Part shown: in pieces, positions 40,001 to 55,036 of the stretch
Position numbering within the stretch: position 1 is the first letter of the stretch
How the letters are laid out: every line of letters starts with the position of its first letter
Source of the DNA: Caenorhabditis remanei
Lineage: Eukaryota; Nematoda; Chromadorea; Rhabditida; Rhabditidae
Assembly: GCF_010183535.1 (NCBI RefSeq)
Contig: NC_071332.1
Location: 4,712,001-4,776,000, forward strand
Length of the DNA: 64,000 nucleotides
Direction: 5' to 3'
Position numbers and translations under genes: made by a program
Notes under the pieces: model-generated
What the model saw: the letters and a program-made list of their open reading frames with translations, nothing else
Database searches by the model: none
What the model was told of the DNA's origin: nothing

Positions 40001-42473
40001 TTTATTTAAGATAGATAGAAGTAAAATTGCGAGGAAGATGTGAATAGATCCTGGTCAAACGACTTGTACATGTTTTTGAAAAACGATTCCCTATTTTGTA
40101 TGTTTGAGAAAAGTTTCTCCGTATTCCGGGAGTGGTTTTCTCGAACATTCGAATTATCATCTTTTGAATTGATGCACGCACAAGTCGTTTGACCAAGAGC
40201 TATTCACATCTTCCTCGCAATTTTACTTCTATCTAGCTTAAATAAAGAAAAATGTCAGAAATCAAAGTGAAAAAAGCTTTGCCAGCATCAAGAGTCGAAC
40301 CCCGGACGTCAGATTAATACCAAAATGTTAAAAATAAAAAAACAAAAAACATTGATACCCGTGGGGGTCGAACCCTGGTTGTCAGATTGGTACCAAAACC
40401 CCAAAAATAAAAATAAAACATTTTTTCAAGCACCCGGGGTCGAACCCCGGACCCTCGAAACCCTAAAATCATCTCCTTTTTGAGACAAATTTTATTCGAT
40501 TTTCAATGGTGTCGAAATGTCTGGTGTCGAAACGTCCCGGAGCCCAATTTTTAGTCTGGAAATGTGGAAATTTTTTAGCTCAAAATTTTATTTTTAGAAA
40601 TTCTATTAGGTCGAAAATTTTTTCTAACGAATTTCTAGACTTTTGAACAAAAAATGTGTGCGTCACCTACCCAGCCATACCAACCATTGACCAATTTTTC
40701 CTATTCCAGATACAAAAAGATCACTCACTCCTCACCGCTCTACTCTGTCGATTGCGAGATGTGTGAGACGACTCACGCGAATCGAGAACTCACTCGAATC
40801 TCGCTCATCGACGAGAAACAAAACACAATTCTGGATACGTTAGTGAAACCACGTGGAGACATTACTGATTACGTCACACGGTACTCGGGAATAACGGCGG
40901 AGATGATGGAAGGTGTGACGACTACATTAGAAGACGTGCAGCGTGCGATTCAGAATCTGTTACCGCCGGATGCGATTCTAGTGGGACACTCGCTAGAGCA
41001 CGATTTGGGTGCCATGAAAATGACTCATCCGTTTTGTTTAGATGTTTGTCACTCGTTGAATTACACAAATAACGTGTTTGAGAACCGGAATAGTTTGAAA
41101 AGTCTGACGGAAATGTTTCTCGGCGAACAGATTCAAACGGAATACGGACACTGCTCCTATGAGGATGCATGGGCGGCTCTGAGACTTGCTCAACTCAAAA
41201 TTCAAGAGGGAATTGTGTTTGGAGTGGCGAGTTATGGATGGAAATACTCGCAGTATAGAGAGGAACAAAAGCTGAAAAATGGGGATGGGGAAATCTTAAA
41301 ATTGACTCAAAACTCCGCAGCAGCCCCGATCCCCTGCACCGGATGCCTTGGGCCTACTGTAGTCGGGTGTACTGTAGTCAATTGTAGATGTCGTTTCGTG
41401 GCGGGACCCGCGCAATGTGTCGCGTGTTGCGTGAGAAATTTGGTGTCAGAAGAGGGAGATTTCGATTGGAGAGAGACTTTAGAGGTGGATTTGGAGATGG
41501 AACGAGTCACGAGTCCCATTGAGAATTATGTGAAGAAAGATAAGATGAAATCGGTTTTGATGGGTTTTGAGGCGCCTGAAGTGTTGGAGAAGATGCCCGA
41601 GATGGGAAGGAAGTGAGTTGGGGAAATTGGGAATAATTGGTGTGCAAATGCCAAAAAAAAACAAGAAAAACTGGTATTTTTGATGGAAAATAGCTTTTTT
41701 CACCCCAATTTCTTACAAAATCTAACGAAAAATGTGTTTTTTCTCTGTTTTTTAATCGAAATTTGTGGAAAATTGAAAAAGAAATCAAGAAAAATAGATT
41801 TTTGATGGATAAATGCCGTTTTCTATCAATTTTTAATCGTGATTTCTCTAAAAAGTAAGGTTTCGCCTATTTTTTTTTCCAATTTTCTTTTTGTTTTAGG
41901 TAGGAAAGATGAAAATTCTCCAATTTTCAGAAAACAACTTTTTTCTGACAATTTTAGAAAAACTCAAACTCATATTATAATAGAACGACACAGATCTTAC
42001 AACCGCGCTCTGCCGAAACCGAAGAAAACAGTGTACGAAATTGAGAGATTCAGAGAAAAAGAGACATTTTTCAAGGGCATTTCGATGGAGCGCAGTTGTA
42101 AAACCTGTGCCCAATTAATAGAAAAACTTAACTTTTTTAAAAGTTCCGAAAATTTTGAAAAAATAATAAAAATTCCAAAATTTCCAGAATCCACTTGAAA
42201 CTGCCCTCCTCATTCCCCACTTACTCTTCATTCATCGACAACGTTGCCTCCGAAATGCTCAATGACAGTGCCATATTCATAGAAATCGATAGGAAAAAAG
42301 TGGAACCATTGCCCAGAAGTTCTCCAGAAGATGACGAGGGAGAAGTCGTCGACAATTCAGAAGCTCTCAACGAGATTCTCGAAAAACTTGTGGCGGCGAC
42401 CACTAAAAACGCGGCTATCATGATGATCTTCTCGAGTCCCAGCAAGAATACTCTTTTTAAGAATATCAAGTGA
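37098..42473 (+). CDS. DEDDh RNA exonuclease (REXO-like), copy 2, complete
   Basis: Exons: 37098-37185, 37501-37686, 38364-38497, 38691-38965, 40710-41612, 42188-42473, giving 623 residues. The catalytic DEDDh motifs and the Cys-rich segment are the same as in copy 1. The C-terminus continues past the copy 1 break (LNEILEKLVAATTKN...) to TGA at 42473. The donor of exon 2 is uncertain: the GAGA|GTTTG site possible in copy 1 is destroyed here (GAGATTTTG), so GTGGAC after CCGG is chosen, which keeps the frame. The start follows a GATTTTAG acceptor, as for a trans-spliced gene. Convergent with KRR1, whose stop is 155 bp away. Confidence 0.92.
37281..37421. mobile_element. TA-MITE, exonuclease copy 2 intron 1
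   Basis: At the same site as 20044-20188, but the right half (TTTCGATAGAGCGCAGGTG) matches 21392-21530, a different site in copy 1. Confidence 0.85.
38092..38228. mobile_element. TA-MITE, exonuclease copy 2 intron 2
   Basis: Essentially identical to 20953-21089. Confidence 0.85.
38532..38674. mobile_element. TA-MITE, exonuclease copy 2 intron 3
   Basis: Same site as 21392-21530 with clearly higher divergence than the adjoining exons. Confidence 0.8.
39703..40544. mobile_element. 842-bp foldback element with 8-bp target duplication
   Basis: The termini GGCTCCGGGACGTTTCGACA and the complement are flanked by CAATTTTT on both sides (39695-39702 and 40545-40552). Arms of about 370 bp (39703-40072 and 40181-40544) are nearly perfect inverted repeats around a spacer of about 108 bp. 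Each arm carries three GGTTCGAC motifs about 72-73 bp apart (39801, 39873, 39946). It has no coding capacity. An 8-bp duplication with GG...CC ends would fit Merlin-like or other 8-bp-TSD DNA transposons. Absent from copy 1. Confidence 0.88.
41983..42118. mobile_element. TA-MITE, exonuclease copy 2 last intron
   Basis: Counterpart of 24848-24983. Confidence 0.8.
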
Positions 42474-42607
42474 AACTTGACTTTTTATGGTTTTACGTTA
42501 TAATTGTTGAATTTTTTTCTAAAAGAATGTTGATTTTAATTAAAATTAATGAATTAAAAGTTTTAAAGTTGGAAAAATGAATAACAAAAAGAAAACAACG
42601 AATAACA

Positions 42608-42613
42608 AATAAA
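42608..42613 (+). terminator. Candidate poly(A) signal of exonuclease copy 2
   Basis: AATAAA about 135 bp after the stop, only a few bases from the opposing signal of KRR1. Confidence 0.45.
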
Positions 42614-42619
42614 ACAAGA

Positions 42620-42625
42620 TTTATT
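42620..42625 (-). terminator. Candidate poly(A) signal of KRR1
   Basis: AATAAA on the minus strand, starting only a few bases after the KRR1 stop codon (42628-42630). The two convergent genes would thus share or overlap their 3' ends. Confidence 0.45.
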
Positions 42626-42627
42626 CT

Positions 42628-45533
<2,906 letters not shown>

Positions 45534-45854
45534 CTGAAAAAAATTTCGAAAATTTTTCAAAAAATCGAAAAAATTGAAGAGAAATCAATGAAAAAACTGA
45601 AAAAAATGGAAAAATCACCAAATAAAAATATTTTTTACCATGAGAAACCGTGCGGCAGCTTTGCGAAAAGAGCGTGCGGCGGGTTGCATTCCGAGTTATC
45701 GCTGGCTCCGCCCACTTTTCCCTGTCGATTAATTTGACGAAGCGATCGGACAGATGGCCTTCAGATGATAAATTGCCGAATTTTTCGGTTTTTTCACTTA
45801 TTTTTTCGAGAAAAACACAGTTTTTAATGCTAAAAATTCGATGTATTGCAGGTA

Positions 45855-48800
45855 ATGGAGGAATTAACGGATGATCCAGAAGATATCACTGGGACGCAAA
45901 TTCCTGTTGATAAAACTGATGATGTGAGCGCATTTTTCTGGTTTTTAATTTATGAATAAAATTCAGCTTATCCAAGGCCCATCAACGTCACAAATCGACG
46001 AAACTTCGAATGAATCCGCCACGTCGTCGGGAAAAATTTCCAACCCGTCGGAGCCGTTAAGGTGTGAAACCTGCTGCGAAATGGCGGTTTTGAAAGTGTA
46101 TAAACAGAAGCAGGTAGGATTTTGGGTGGAAAAATATGAAAAAAAATTATATATTTTTTGAAAATGTGAAATTTTCCGGTGAGAAACTGTGAATTTCTGA
46201 CATTTCTATCTAAATTCGTGGTGTTTTCAAGATATTTGTGAACAGAGAATTTCAAAAACTATCTATTAGCTCGGCACAGTTCCGACAACTGCGCTCCACC
46301 GAAATGCCCTTGAAAAATGTCTCTTTTTCTCTGCGTCTCTCAATTTCGCGCACAATTTTTTACGTTTCGGTGGAGCGCGGTGCTAAGAAGCGTGCCGTGC
46401 TAATGTGAATTCGTAAAATCTGGAATCTTTGATGATTTCACGCTGGAAATTCGATTTTCCAGTTTTCTAAACCAATTTTTCCATATTTCCAAAAAATCCA
46501 TTTCCAGCTCCCAAACGGAGGAAAAATTGAGGACATCTTTAAAAACTACTGCAATAAATGCGAATTTCACTTTGGAATGTGCTCGAAGAAGGTGCGAGGA
46601 GTGTACTCGTATGTTACTGAAGGTAAGTGGAGGTTTTTTTCGCGAAAAACGGAAAATTTTCAACCTTTTTACCCACAAAAACTCAAAATATCCATTTTCA
46701 GAAGGTAGAATACTAACAAATGCCGAAAAGCTGGAATATTTCCGTTCCGAGAAGCGAAAACGATCGAGTTCTCGTCCGATCGAAGAGAAATCGCCTCCTC
46801 CTGAACTGAAAGCGAGTAGTTCTGAAATTTCGACGTCTTCTAATGGGTCTGGAAGTTCCGAGGAAAAAGACGAAGGGATAGAAGACATAGGAGATGAGGC
46901 TGAAGAGGCTCCAGAATCTCCTCCAGAATCTTCCGGAGCTCCAGAGGGCGTCCTCGTCGAGCCTCAACCCAAAGTTCGGCCGCCTCGAAAGAAAGCAAAA
47001 AAGCCTTTGTTTGGTGGAAAACGACCGAAAACCAACTGGTCGTCGTCAAAAAAGAAGAAATCAACGACGACTTCTGATTCAGTAGCACCAGTGAGAAGGG
47101 TCACGCCCCCAAAAAAGGCGGAGCCAAAGGTCAAGAAAGAAGACGTTAAAAAGGGGCGGGGTCGACCACCACCGAAGTCTCAGAATTCACAAAAAGATAT
47201 TCCATCAACGTCTTCTGCGTCTTCTTCTTCCTCAGTTTTCATGCAAAGACCCCTTCTGAAACCAATCAGTACGGAGAGTTCAAGTTGTCAGACTGATTTG
47301 GATATGCTTCTGAAATCCACGTATCTCCAGGATGCATACAATGAGACTATGCGGGAAGGGCTCGGGGAGCAGATCTCAGCGAGGCTCAAAGATCAGCCAT
47401 TGATACTTAGAAAACAGTACTTTTTGATGCTGAAAACTATACAAGCACAAGCGAAAGATATCGCACAGTACAGAGAACTCGAGCAGAAATATAAGAAGGC
47501 GGTTGAGCATTTGCAGGCGTTTGGTAGAGCTACCCGGATGAATTTCAGCGATGAGTTGAGAAGTCTTCGAGCGGATATGGTGGAGAGAAAGAAAGAGTTC
47601 CAGGATCACGAGACAGAGATGGTTTCGATGTTTCTAAGGGAGAAGAAGAAATATGACGCTTATAAAGAGCAAATGTCTCAAAAGTATGAGGATCAACAGC
47701 TAGAATACTCACTGTTAGAAGCGAAATATCAGCATTTGGAGCAAGAGAATGTGTATGAGAAGGAGAGAGCAGAGTACTTCTTACAGCAAATGGATCGGGC
47801 GAAGAGTAAGATTTACTCGGCGGAAGAGAGGGCGAACACATCGGAAAGGAAGCTGAAAGACCGCTTATTCCTGGCGAATAATGAGCGATGCACAGGATGT
47901 GACGCTCGGGAATCGATTCGAACGAAACTGATGGGAGAGTATGCTGATATGAAGGTGGAGGTGGAAATTGCAAAGGCTGAAAAAGAGGAGGCGTTGAAGA
48001 AGGCGGCGTTGTTTGAGACGGCTGCGATGAATTTGGGAAAGGATTGCGATGCGATGAAGTATGAGAGTAATACGTGGAAAGCCTATGCGGAGAGATATAA
48101 AAAGGATGTTCAGAAGTTGCAGCAGATTATTAAAGGTAAAAAAAGAAAAGTTTGGATTTTTAAACCCAATTTTCATCAGAGTTAAGAATCAGAGCTTCTA
48201 GATCGAATTACAGTTTTCCTAGCCTTAATTGCTTTTTTTGCGTTTTTAGGGCCAAAAACACTTCTGAAATTCGATTTTTTCAATCTAAAAACTTTTTTGT
48301 GCTTCTGATGTTATAAAACGCCTCAAAGCGCCAGAAACTAGCGTAGTGGGTCAAACGCGTCCAAGACACGCCATCCGCTCATTTTAAGATTATCTGCAAG
48401 TATACGGTCATTTTTGAGTAAATTGAGACTATTGAAAACGCGTCAAAGGTGCACCAGACTCTCAAATCGGTCATTTTTATGCTTCTGACGTGTAATGCCA
48501 AAAATGGCTCCTCATCGTCCAGTTGTTCAGTATATTTCAATAGCAATTCTCCTCGTCGTGCAATTTTGAAAGGAACATTTTTTTCAAAAAAATCAAAAAA
48601 AAAGAGGAGAATTTCTATTGAAATGCACTGAAAAATTTGCGAGCCAAAATGTGGATTTTGAGAAAATGTGGATTTTGACCTATCGATTTTTCTTCCAGAA
48701 AAAGAAAAAGAACTCGCCGACAAAGCTGCGGAGACCCCTAGAAGCATAGCAACCCCCAAAAGTGTCGCGTTGACTCCAATCTATCCAGAACGAATAACAC

Positions 48801-51800
48801 CTCCAGAAGACGGTGAACTACCTGCCACTCCACCACAAGGATCCGCAACTCCGACGGCTTCAAAACCAGTTGAGAAACCAGTTGAGAAGACATTGTCCCA
48901 AAAAGTCATCGAGAAGAAAGCGCCGCCCCCGATAGCTTCAGGTTTCGAGTCGTGGATACCAAAAGAGAAATTGAATGCGCCGCCACCAGAGATACCGAAA
49001 GCGGTGTCAGCATTTGGAGTTCCTATAAAAACGCCACAACAGAAAGAAGCGGAACGACCGAAACTCGCACCGTCGACACAGCCGCTTCCATGGGAAACGA
49101 TGGCGAAGACTGTGAAGACGTCGGATTCGTTGGCTGAAGCGTTGTCACGGGCACAAGCTGATGCGTTTTCTGGGAACGGAAACACCCCGGTGCACGCGTC
49201 AAAATCGTATTTGGAGGAGATGAATCGGATGGTTAATGTGAGGAAGAGAGTGGGAGAAGAGGTGGAGAAAAGTAAGTTTTGGGTTGTAAAATTAGGTTGA
49301 AAATAGAGTTTTTGGGCTGCAAAATATATAAAAATCGTCAATTTTGGGCCTTTTTCGATAATTTTCCCGATTTTTTCGGAAAATTGGGACACAACTATTC
49401 CCAAATTTAGGACTTTTTATATAAACCGATTCAGGAAGCCAAGGAAAATATACATTTCTCTTAGTGTCATATCTGAAAATGTGTCTGAAGCGAGTTATGA
49501 GACCTCAAAAATCGTTCCTCTTTCAATAGTACATTTCAATAGGAATTCTCCTCGTCTTACTCGTGAAAGGAATATTTTCAAATCATTTTCAAGAAAAAAA
49601 ATTGAAAAACAAACATTCATTTCCAGGTATGTGCCCGGGTGGCGTTGAGCGCCTCGCATTTTCAGCCGAAATTTGAAAATGCGACGAGAAAGAGTGTGCG
49701 AAATTGAGAGACGCAGACACACTCTCTCGATTTTACACACTCTCTCTCGTCGCATTTTCGCCCACTTTGAAATCTTTCAGCGCCCAAAGCGCCTCCCTAG
49801 GCACATCCCTGTTCATTTCATTTACAGACATTTTGGAATTACATTTTCGGAAACCGAAAAACTTAAAATTTCAGCCAGAAAACTCGATTTTAGAGTAAAA
49901 ATCCGATTTTTAGTTCAAAAAACTCAACTTTCGACTCATAATTCTAATTTTCAGTCGAAAAACTCTAAATTTCAGCCATAAAACTCGATTTTGAGTTTAA
50001 AAAACCCGATTTTTGATTCAAAAAACTCGACTTTCGACTCAAAAAACTCGATTTTTGATCCAAAATTCGAAAAACTAACTGTCAATTGATCCTGAAAACC
50101 CGAATTTTTGCAAGTATGATTTTCATTGAGGAGACAACCTAAAACCCAGTTTCTCCTCCTAAATACTATTTTTATTTTTTCAGAATCCACGAAACCATCT
50201 TCATCTCCAGCACCCGCACCAAAAAAACCGAAACCAGCTGGCTCATCAACTCCACTTCCTCTACCCTCCCATCCTCCTGTTCCTCCTCCTGCCGCCGCAA
50301 CTCCCAAATACAATTCACCAGGAGGATCCTCTACACCTTCTCAAAAATCATCACAGGGTGGTGTCGGAAGTCTATCAAATCTCCGAAAGATCCCAAAGCT
50401 CAGCGAGAAACCACCACAACCGGAATTCGCACCGGCGCTTGGTTTGAGTGATAAGAGTAAATCGGAGGATTCGATACCTGGACTTGGAATGGATAAATTG
50501 GATGAGAAGACGAAAGAGAAGGAGAGAGAAGAGTTGATGAAAATTAAGCCGGCGGTGATTCCAGCTCAGAAATCTCTGGAGAAACCGGTTGCTCAGGATA
50601 AGAAACAGGAAAAGAATCCGCCGCCACCGACACCGAAAACCACAAAATCTCTACCAAATCAACAACAACAGACTCCGCCCAAAAAGAAGAATCGAAAACG
50701 TCCCGATTGGCATAAAAGGAATGCGGACAACTCGCCGCCGCTGAATCCGTGGAGACAACAACCTTCTTCTTCTCAGCAATACGGAATACAGACGAATCAA
50801 CAGAGAGGATACCAGATGGATATGAGTCTCGATAGGCCGTGGAGTGATTCGGGACCACCGCAGAGGAATGCGGGGAGACCACCGAATGAGTGAGTATAGA
50901 AATTGGTTTTGAGCGGAAATTTAGCAGTTTTAGCCTGATTTTTCAACTAAAACTTTATGAAAATCGACATTTTTAAAATGTTGTTGAGACCCTTTCCAGC
51001 CAAATTTTCATAAAACTTCCATTTCCAGAAGCCGACTGATAGAGTATAGAAATTGGTTTTGAGCGAAAATTCAGCTACTTTTAGTCAAGAATTTACTGCA
51101 ACAAAAAAACTGCCATTTCTCGCTGATTTTTCAACCAAAACATGATGAAAATCGTCATTTTTGAATGCATTTTTGAGACCCTATTTTTCGGTTTTCTCGG
51201 TGGTTTTCGAAAACATTTTTCGGGGAAAAATTGGAATTTTCTGCTGAAATTTTCAAAAAATCAAGTAACGAAAATAGTGATTTTTCGATTTTTCCTGAAT
51301 TGTTCTAATTTTGTTCTGAAAAACATGTCTCCGGAGTCTTTTTCTGAAAAACTTACAGTTTTCATAAAGATTCGAGATTTTTGCCTCCGAAAAACTCTTG
51401 TTTTCTTGAATTTTTATTTTCAAATTTTGGGGTTTTTTTTTCATTATTAGCTCAGCACAGTTCTTCCAACAGCGCTCCACCGAAATGCCCTTGAAAAATG
51501 TCTCTTTTTCTCTGGGTCTCTCAATTTCGCACACCATTTTCTTCTATTTCAGTAGAGCGCAGTTGTGAGACGCGTGTCTCGTGCTAATATGAACTTTTCG
51601 AAAAAAAAAGTTTTCCGAAAATTTTCTTGCCAAATTTCCACAAAACTTCCTATCTTTCTATCCTAAAAATTTTAGCCTAAAGTTTAAAATTTCCAATTCC
51701 AGAAGCTTCACCTCACCTCTCCCGTGGCATCGTGACAATCGTGCGCCGCCCGTCCCAATGCAAGACACTCCGTTCGGCAAGGTGCCAATTCAAGATTTTG

Positions 51801-52033
51801 CTCAACGACAAATGCTATACCGTCCTGCTCCACAACAACCACCACAACACCAACCGCCATCATTCTACCCTCCTCCACAACACCGTGATAATAATTTCTA
51901 TTCATCCCGCGACTTTTCACCTCCTAATCATCACCAACATCATCCACAACCTAGAATGTTCTCACCACCGCCGTTCGGCTATTCCAGTCAACCCCCAAAT
52001 AATAACGGGAATCCCAGATCGTTTTACAGCTAG
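45855..52033 (+). CDS. gei-6: GEI-6-like coiled-coil, proline-rich protein
   Basis: Exons: 45855-45923, 45967-46113, 46508-46622, 46702-48135, 48699-49271, 50184-50889, 51703-52033; total 1124 residues, all phases matching. An acceptor (TATTGCAG) lies 3 bp before the ATG. Features in order: acidic N-terminus; a Cys-rich segment at about 58-100 (CETCCEM...NYCNKCEFHFGMCSKK), possibly metal-binding; a Ser/Lys/Pro-rich linker with many KK runs; a long Glu/Lys-rich coiled coil at about 310-585 with another CTGC; a Pro-rich region; and a Gln/Asn/Pro/His-rich tail ending GNPRSFYS. The gene name rests mainly on synteny with C. elegans C05C8.4 (gei-6, a GEX-3 interactor); I do not recognise a standard domain. 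Confidence 0.82.
46263..46404. mobile_element. TA-MITE, gei-6 intron 2
   Basis: From TTAGCTCGGCACAGTTCCG to GTGCCGTGCTAAT, full-length, outside the duplication. Confidence 0.85.
49620..49815. repeat. Palindromic repeat in gei-6 intron 5
   Basis: GGCGTTGAGCGCCTCGCATTTTC on the left pairs with the right GAAAATGCGAC... copy. It contains the same TGCGAAATTGAGAGACGCAG core as the TA-MITE centre and ends in GGCACATCCCTG. Confidence 0.6.
51446..51590. mobile_element. TA-MITE, gei-6 last intron
   Basis: From TTAGCTCAGCACAGTTC to GTGTCTCGTGCTAATA. Confidence 0.85.
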
Positions 52034-52327
52034 CTTGTCATTAAAACGTACTTGAAACTAATCAAAAATTCACCCCCAATTCTGATCTCTTTGCTACGTT
52101 CCGAATAGTTTTATATGTTTTATCAAATTGTTTCCGCCTCGTTTTTTTTATGTATATTCTCATATTGATTTAAGTTTTATTAAAAATCTCACTATTTCTA
52201 CTTATCCAATTCCAGACTCAACCTGTGTTCCCACGATCACATTCAATGTTATTTATACATTTTATATTCTTTATTCATTATTTATTTATCTTTTCATAAT
52301 TTAAATGTAACCAAAAATCTCTTCCTT

Positions 52328-53864
52328 CTACAACTCCTCCTTCCCTGGTCGAATCAACTTCTCGAGTTGTAGATCAAAATGAAGGAAGGCGTTGCCTGGA
52401 ATTGCTGGCGGTCTTCCCTTCTCTCCATAGGCGAGCTCTGGAGGGATCACCACCTTTCTCCGCTCTCCTTGACACATTCCCTCCATCGCAACGTCCATTC
52501 CCTTTATCACTTGTCCTGTGGCCATTTTAAAGATGAATGGACGGTTGCGGCTCCAGCTGGAGTCGACGAATGTTCCATCTTCGAGGTACAGTGTGTACTG
52601 TTGATGGAGGGTGTCTCCGGCGGTGGCCTTCTCGGTGCAACCCTCGACTTCGTGGGTGATATGGATGTGAACGCCGTCGTCGGTGATCCACTTGTCTCCG
52701 GGCTTTGGACGGAAGATTGATTTGAGCTCGACGAAGTAGTAGAGGGTGTCTCCTTTCTGGAAGATAAAAGGGTTATTGAAAGTGCGATGGAGCGCTACTG
52801 CTGGAGATCCAGAATAAGAAAATTCTGATATTCCAGTTGGAATAATGAGATTTCTACTTCCTGTGTTGTCAGATCCCAACTTTCAGAATTCAAAAATTCT
52901 GAAAATTTCGGACTAAACATTGTATTATCACGGCACAGCTCTTACAACTGCGCCCCACCGCAAACGAGAGAATATCGGCGGGAGACTCAGATTTTCATAA
53001 TTTGTGATCTATTTTTGCTATTTTTCAAAAAACAAATTTTGTAAATTGTTATGAAAATAGCGAAAATAGATCAAAAACTGTGAAAATCTGAGTCGGCGCG
53101 AGACAAAACTCTGCGTCTCTCGCCGATACTCTCTCGTTTGCGGTGGGGCGCGGTTGGAAGAATTGTGCCAAGCTAATAGCGTTCTACTTCAAGAAATTGT
53201 CTGTTTTGCTAGAACTGGTGTTAATCATCTCTCAGAGCTTTAAAACTTGACAATTTCAGCATCACAACAAGACTAATCGGAAGGTCCCGAACTCTAGGGA
53301 TCGTCTAGATAGTCTGAGCCTGATTTTCTAGTCTATTCGAGCTATGAAGTGCATTTCTATCAGCCCAGTTAGGTTTTCCTATTTTTGAGTTATGCGGATT
53401 GGGTTCTTTTCGTTTAGCTATCTAGAACGGAAAAGAGAGAACAAGATTTGCCTAGGTTTTATTTTCTATGTCGCTATTTGACAAATGACAGTTCAACTCA
53501 CTCCCTCAACCTCCTCTCCATCGTCATCGAATCCTTGCTCTGGTGGAATCACCACCTTCCGCTGCTCTCCGACGCACATTCCCTCCATGGCCACATCCAT
53601 TCCATGAATCACTTCTCCTTTACCCAAAGTGAATGTATACGGTTTCTGACCAAAGTTACTTCCGATCACTTTTCCCTCCTTGTCAGACAACTTGTAGAAT
53701 TGCTCGAGTTGATCGCCGGACTCGGAGCGGATTTTGCATTTTGAGTCGCCGATTTTCTTGATAATCTCGATTTTGACGCCCTCGTCGGTGGTCCATGATC
53801 GGTCGTTGTTTGCAGCGTAGCACACGGCTAGTAACGAGGAGAAGATGACGGTTTTTAATATCAT
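52328..53864 (-). CDS. fkb-3: Secretory two-domain FKBP peptidyl-prolyl isomerase
   Basis: Exons on the minus strand: 53502-53864 and 52328-52756, giving 263 residues with phase 0 at the junction. Signal peptide [17 protein letters not shown]. Two FKBP-type domains: the first (about 20-120; [36 protein letters not shown]) and the second (about 140-255; [34 protein letters not shown]). It ends in KEEL, a variant of the ER-retrieval signal. In C. elegans such FKBPs act on secreted collagens; the syntenic gene is C05C8.3 (fkb-3). The intron contains a longer MITE relative. Domain 1 lacks the C-terminal strand with the usual GIPGNATL-type loop, so it is probably the less active domain. Convergent with gei-6, about 295 bp apart. 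Confidence 0.93.
52924..53178. mobile_element. Longer relative of the TA-MITE in the FKBP intron
   Basis: Ends TTATCACGGCACAGCTC and GTGCCAAGCTAATA, arms with CTGCGCCCCACCGCAAACGA and the complement, and a palindromic centre TTTTCATAATTTGTG...; sister of 30383-30632. Confidence 0.8.
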
Positions 53865-55036
53865 GATGGTGGTGAAGGTCTAGTTACTGTAAGAAATTGG
53901 AGATGGTATAGGTGATAGAGAAGTATAAGAACGAATGTTTCAGTGTGGTTAAGAAGCTGGAGACGTGAGGATTCAGAATCCGTTTGAAGATTTTGAATAA
54001 GCTGAGTTCGAACGGGAATAGAAGTGATTCGAATATCGGGTTTTCAATTTTAGACCAGACATCAATAAGCAGGATTGGCCTATTTCAGTCTGAATTAGCA
54101 GATTTGCTGTAACTCCCTTGAGACTTAAGACCGTACAAAAAAAATAGTAAAAGGAATATTTTGGTTTTATCTACATTGGTATTTTGGGACTGTCAGAGAA
54201 ACCGTAAGACGATCTCAAACTTTGCTCATTTTTAATAGCGAAAAGTACAAAGAGTTTGTCGATCTCCAAAACAGTTGAATATGGTTAGGAAGCTGACGTC
54301 GTGAGGATTCAGATTCTGTTTGAAGATATTTCTTAAGATCAAGTGGGTCAGAGCTGTGAGGGTGTTAGTCATCATTCTTCATTTCAAGCTAATGATTCAA
54401 GCTGAAAACTGGAAGAAGTAGACGGTCACTAAGAAAACACAAAAACGGTAGTACACGTGGAAGGAGGCGACGCAAAGAAGGAAGCAGAATATATCCTGTC
54501 CTGTCCCGACTGCTGACCGCCTTCTTGCAAGTGTCTCTCTCACCACTTCTCATCTAGTTTCTATTCCGTTCTCGGCCTCTCCTCCTTCCACATCTTCTGA
54601 CAGGTTATCCCTTCTTGTAGTCTTCCTACCGCGGAAAGACGCAGAGAAGACCTTCACCTTTTTTATCGGTGTAGTGAATCGGTAGTTATCAGAGAAGAGG
54701 ATGTATTCATTTCATGAAAAATCAATAAGTTAAAAGCGAATGTTTTAGACGTGGCAAGGCTGTAGGGGAATTGAAGCGGTGGAGGTCCGAGTAGGATGTA
54801 GAGCATTATCGGTGTCTCTGAAATTAAGGTTGTTGTCATGATTGAGATCTAGAATGCCCAGAAAAGATTGGTCAGATAGATTTCCAGTTTTTTCGGGAAT
54901 TTTGTGGTTTTTTACTACTTTCAGTACATTTTTTCTTCGAATTCTCAAAAAATCCCCGAAAATTACATTAGGGATCGTTCCAGATTGAGAGCCGCTGGAA
55001 CAGTACTGATTCTGGTATTCCTCCTGTCTACAGGGT
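53865..55036. other. Intergenic stretch, no gene assigned
   Basis: Holds two dispersed motifs of the type GCTGGAGACGTGAGGATTCAGAATC (about 53950 and 54290) also found at 21850, 38990 and 55410. A minus-strand open frame at 54745-55101 has a good acceptor (TTAATTTCAG at about 54818-54827) and may include a 3' exon of the next gene, but I cannot place it. Confidence 0.4.

Larger units (their letters stand above)
25242..42380. repeat. Segmental tandem duplication, copy 2
   Basis: Directly abuts copy 1. It starts with TATCTCTAAAGGTTATTTTTG, the sequence at 8449, and ends where the copy 1 exonuclease exon is cut. The full last exon follows here, so copy 2 carries the intact right boundary and copy 1 the intact left boundary. 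Confidence 0.93.

Noticed and set aside
39703..40544. Retrovirus-like or LTR element because of long terminal similarity
   Set aside because: The arms are inverted rather than direct, have no TG...CA ends and encode nothing.
47545..48176. Minus-strand open frames over gei-6
   Set aside because: Shadows of the coiled-coil exon; composition follows the sense codons and no gene family is recognised.
48781..49404. Minus-strand open frame of 207 codons
   Set aside because: Shadow of the gei-6 exon 48699-49271.
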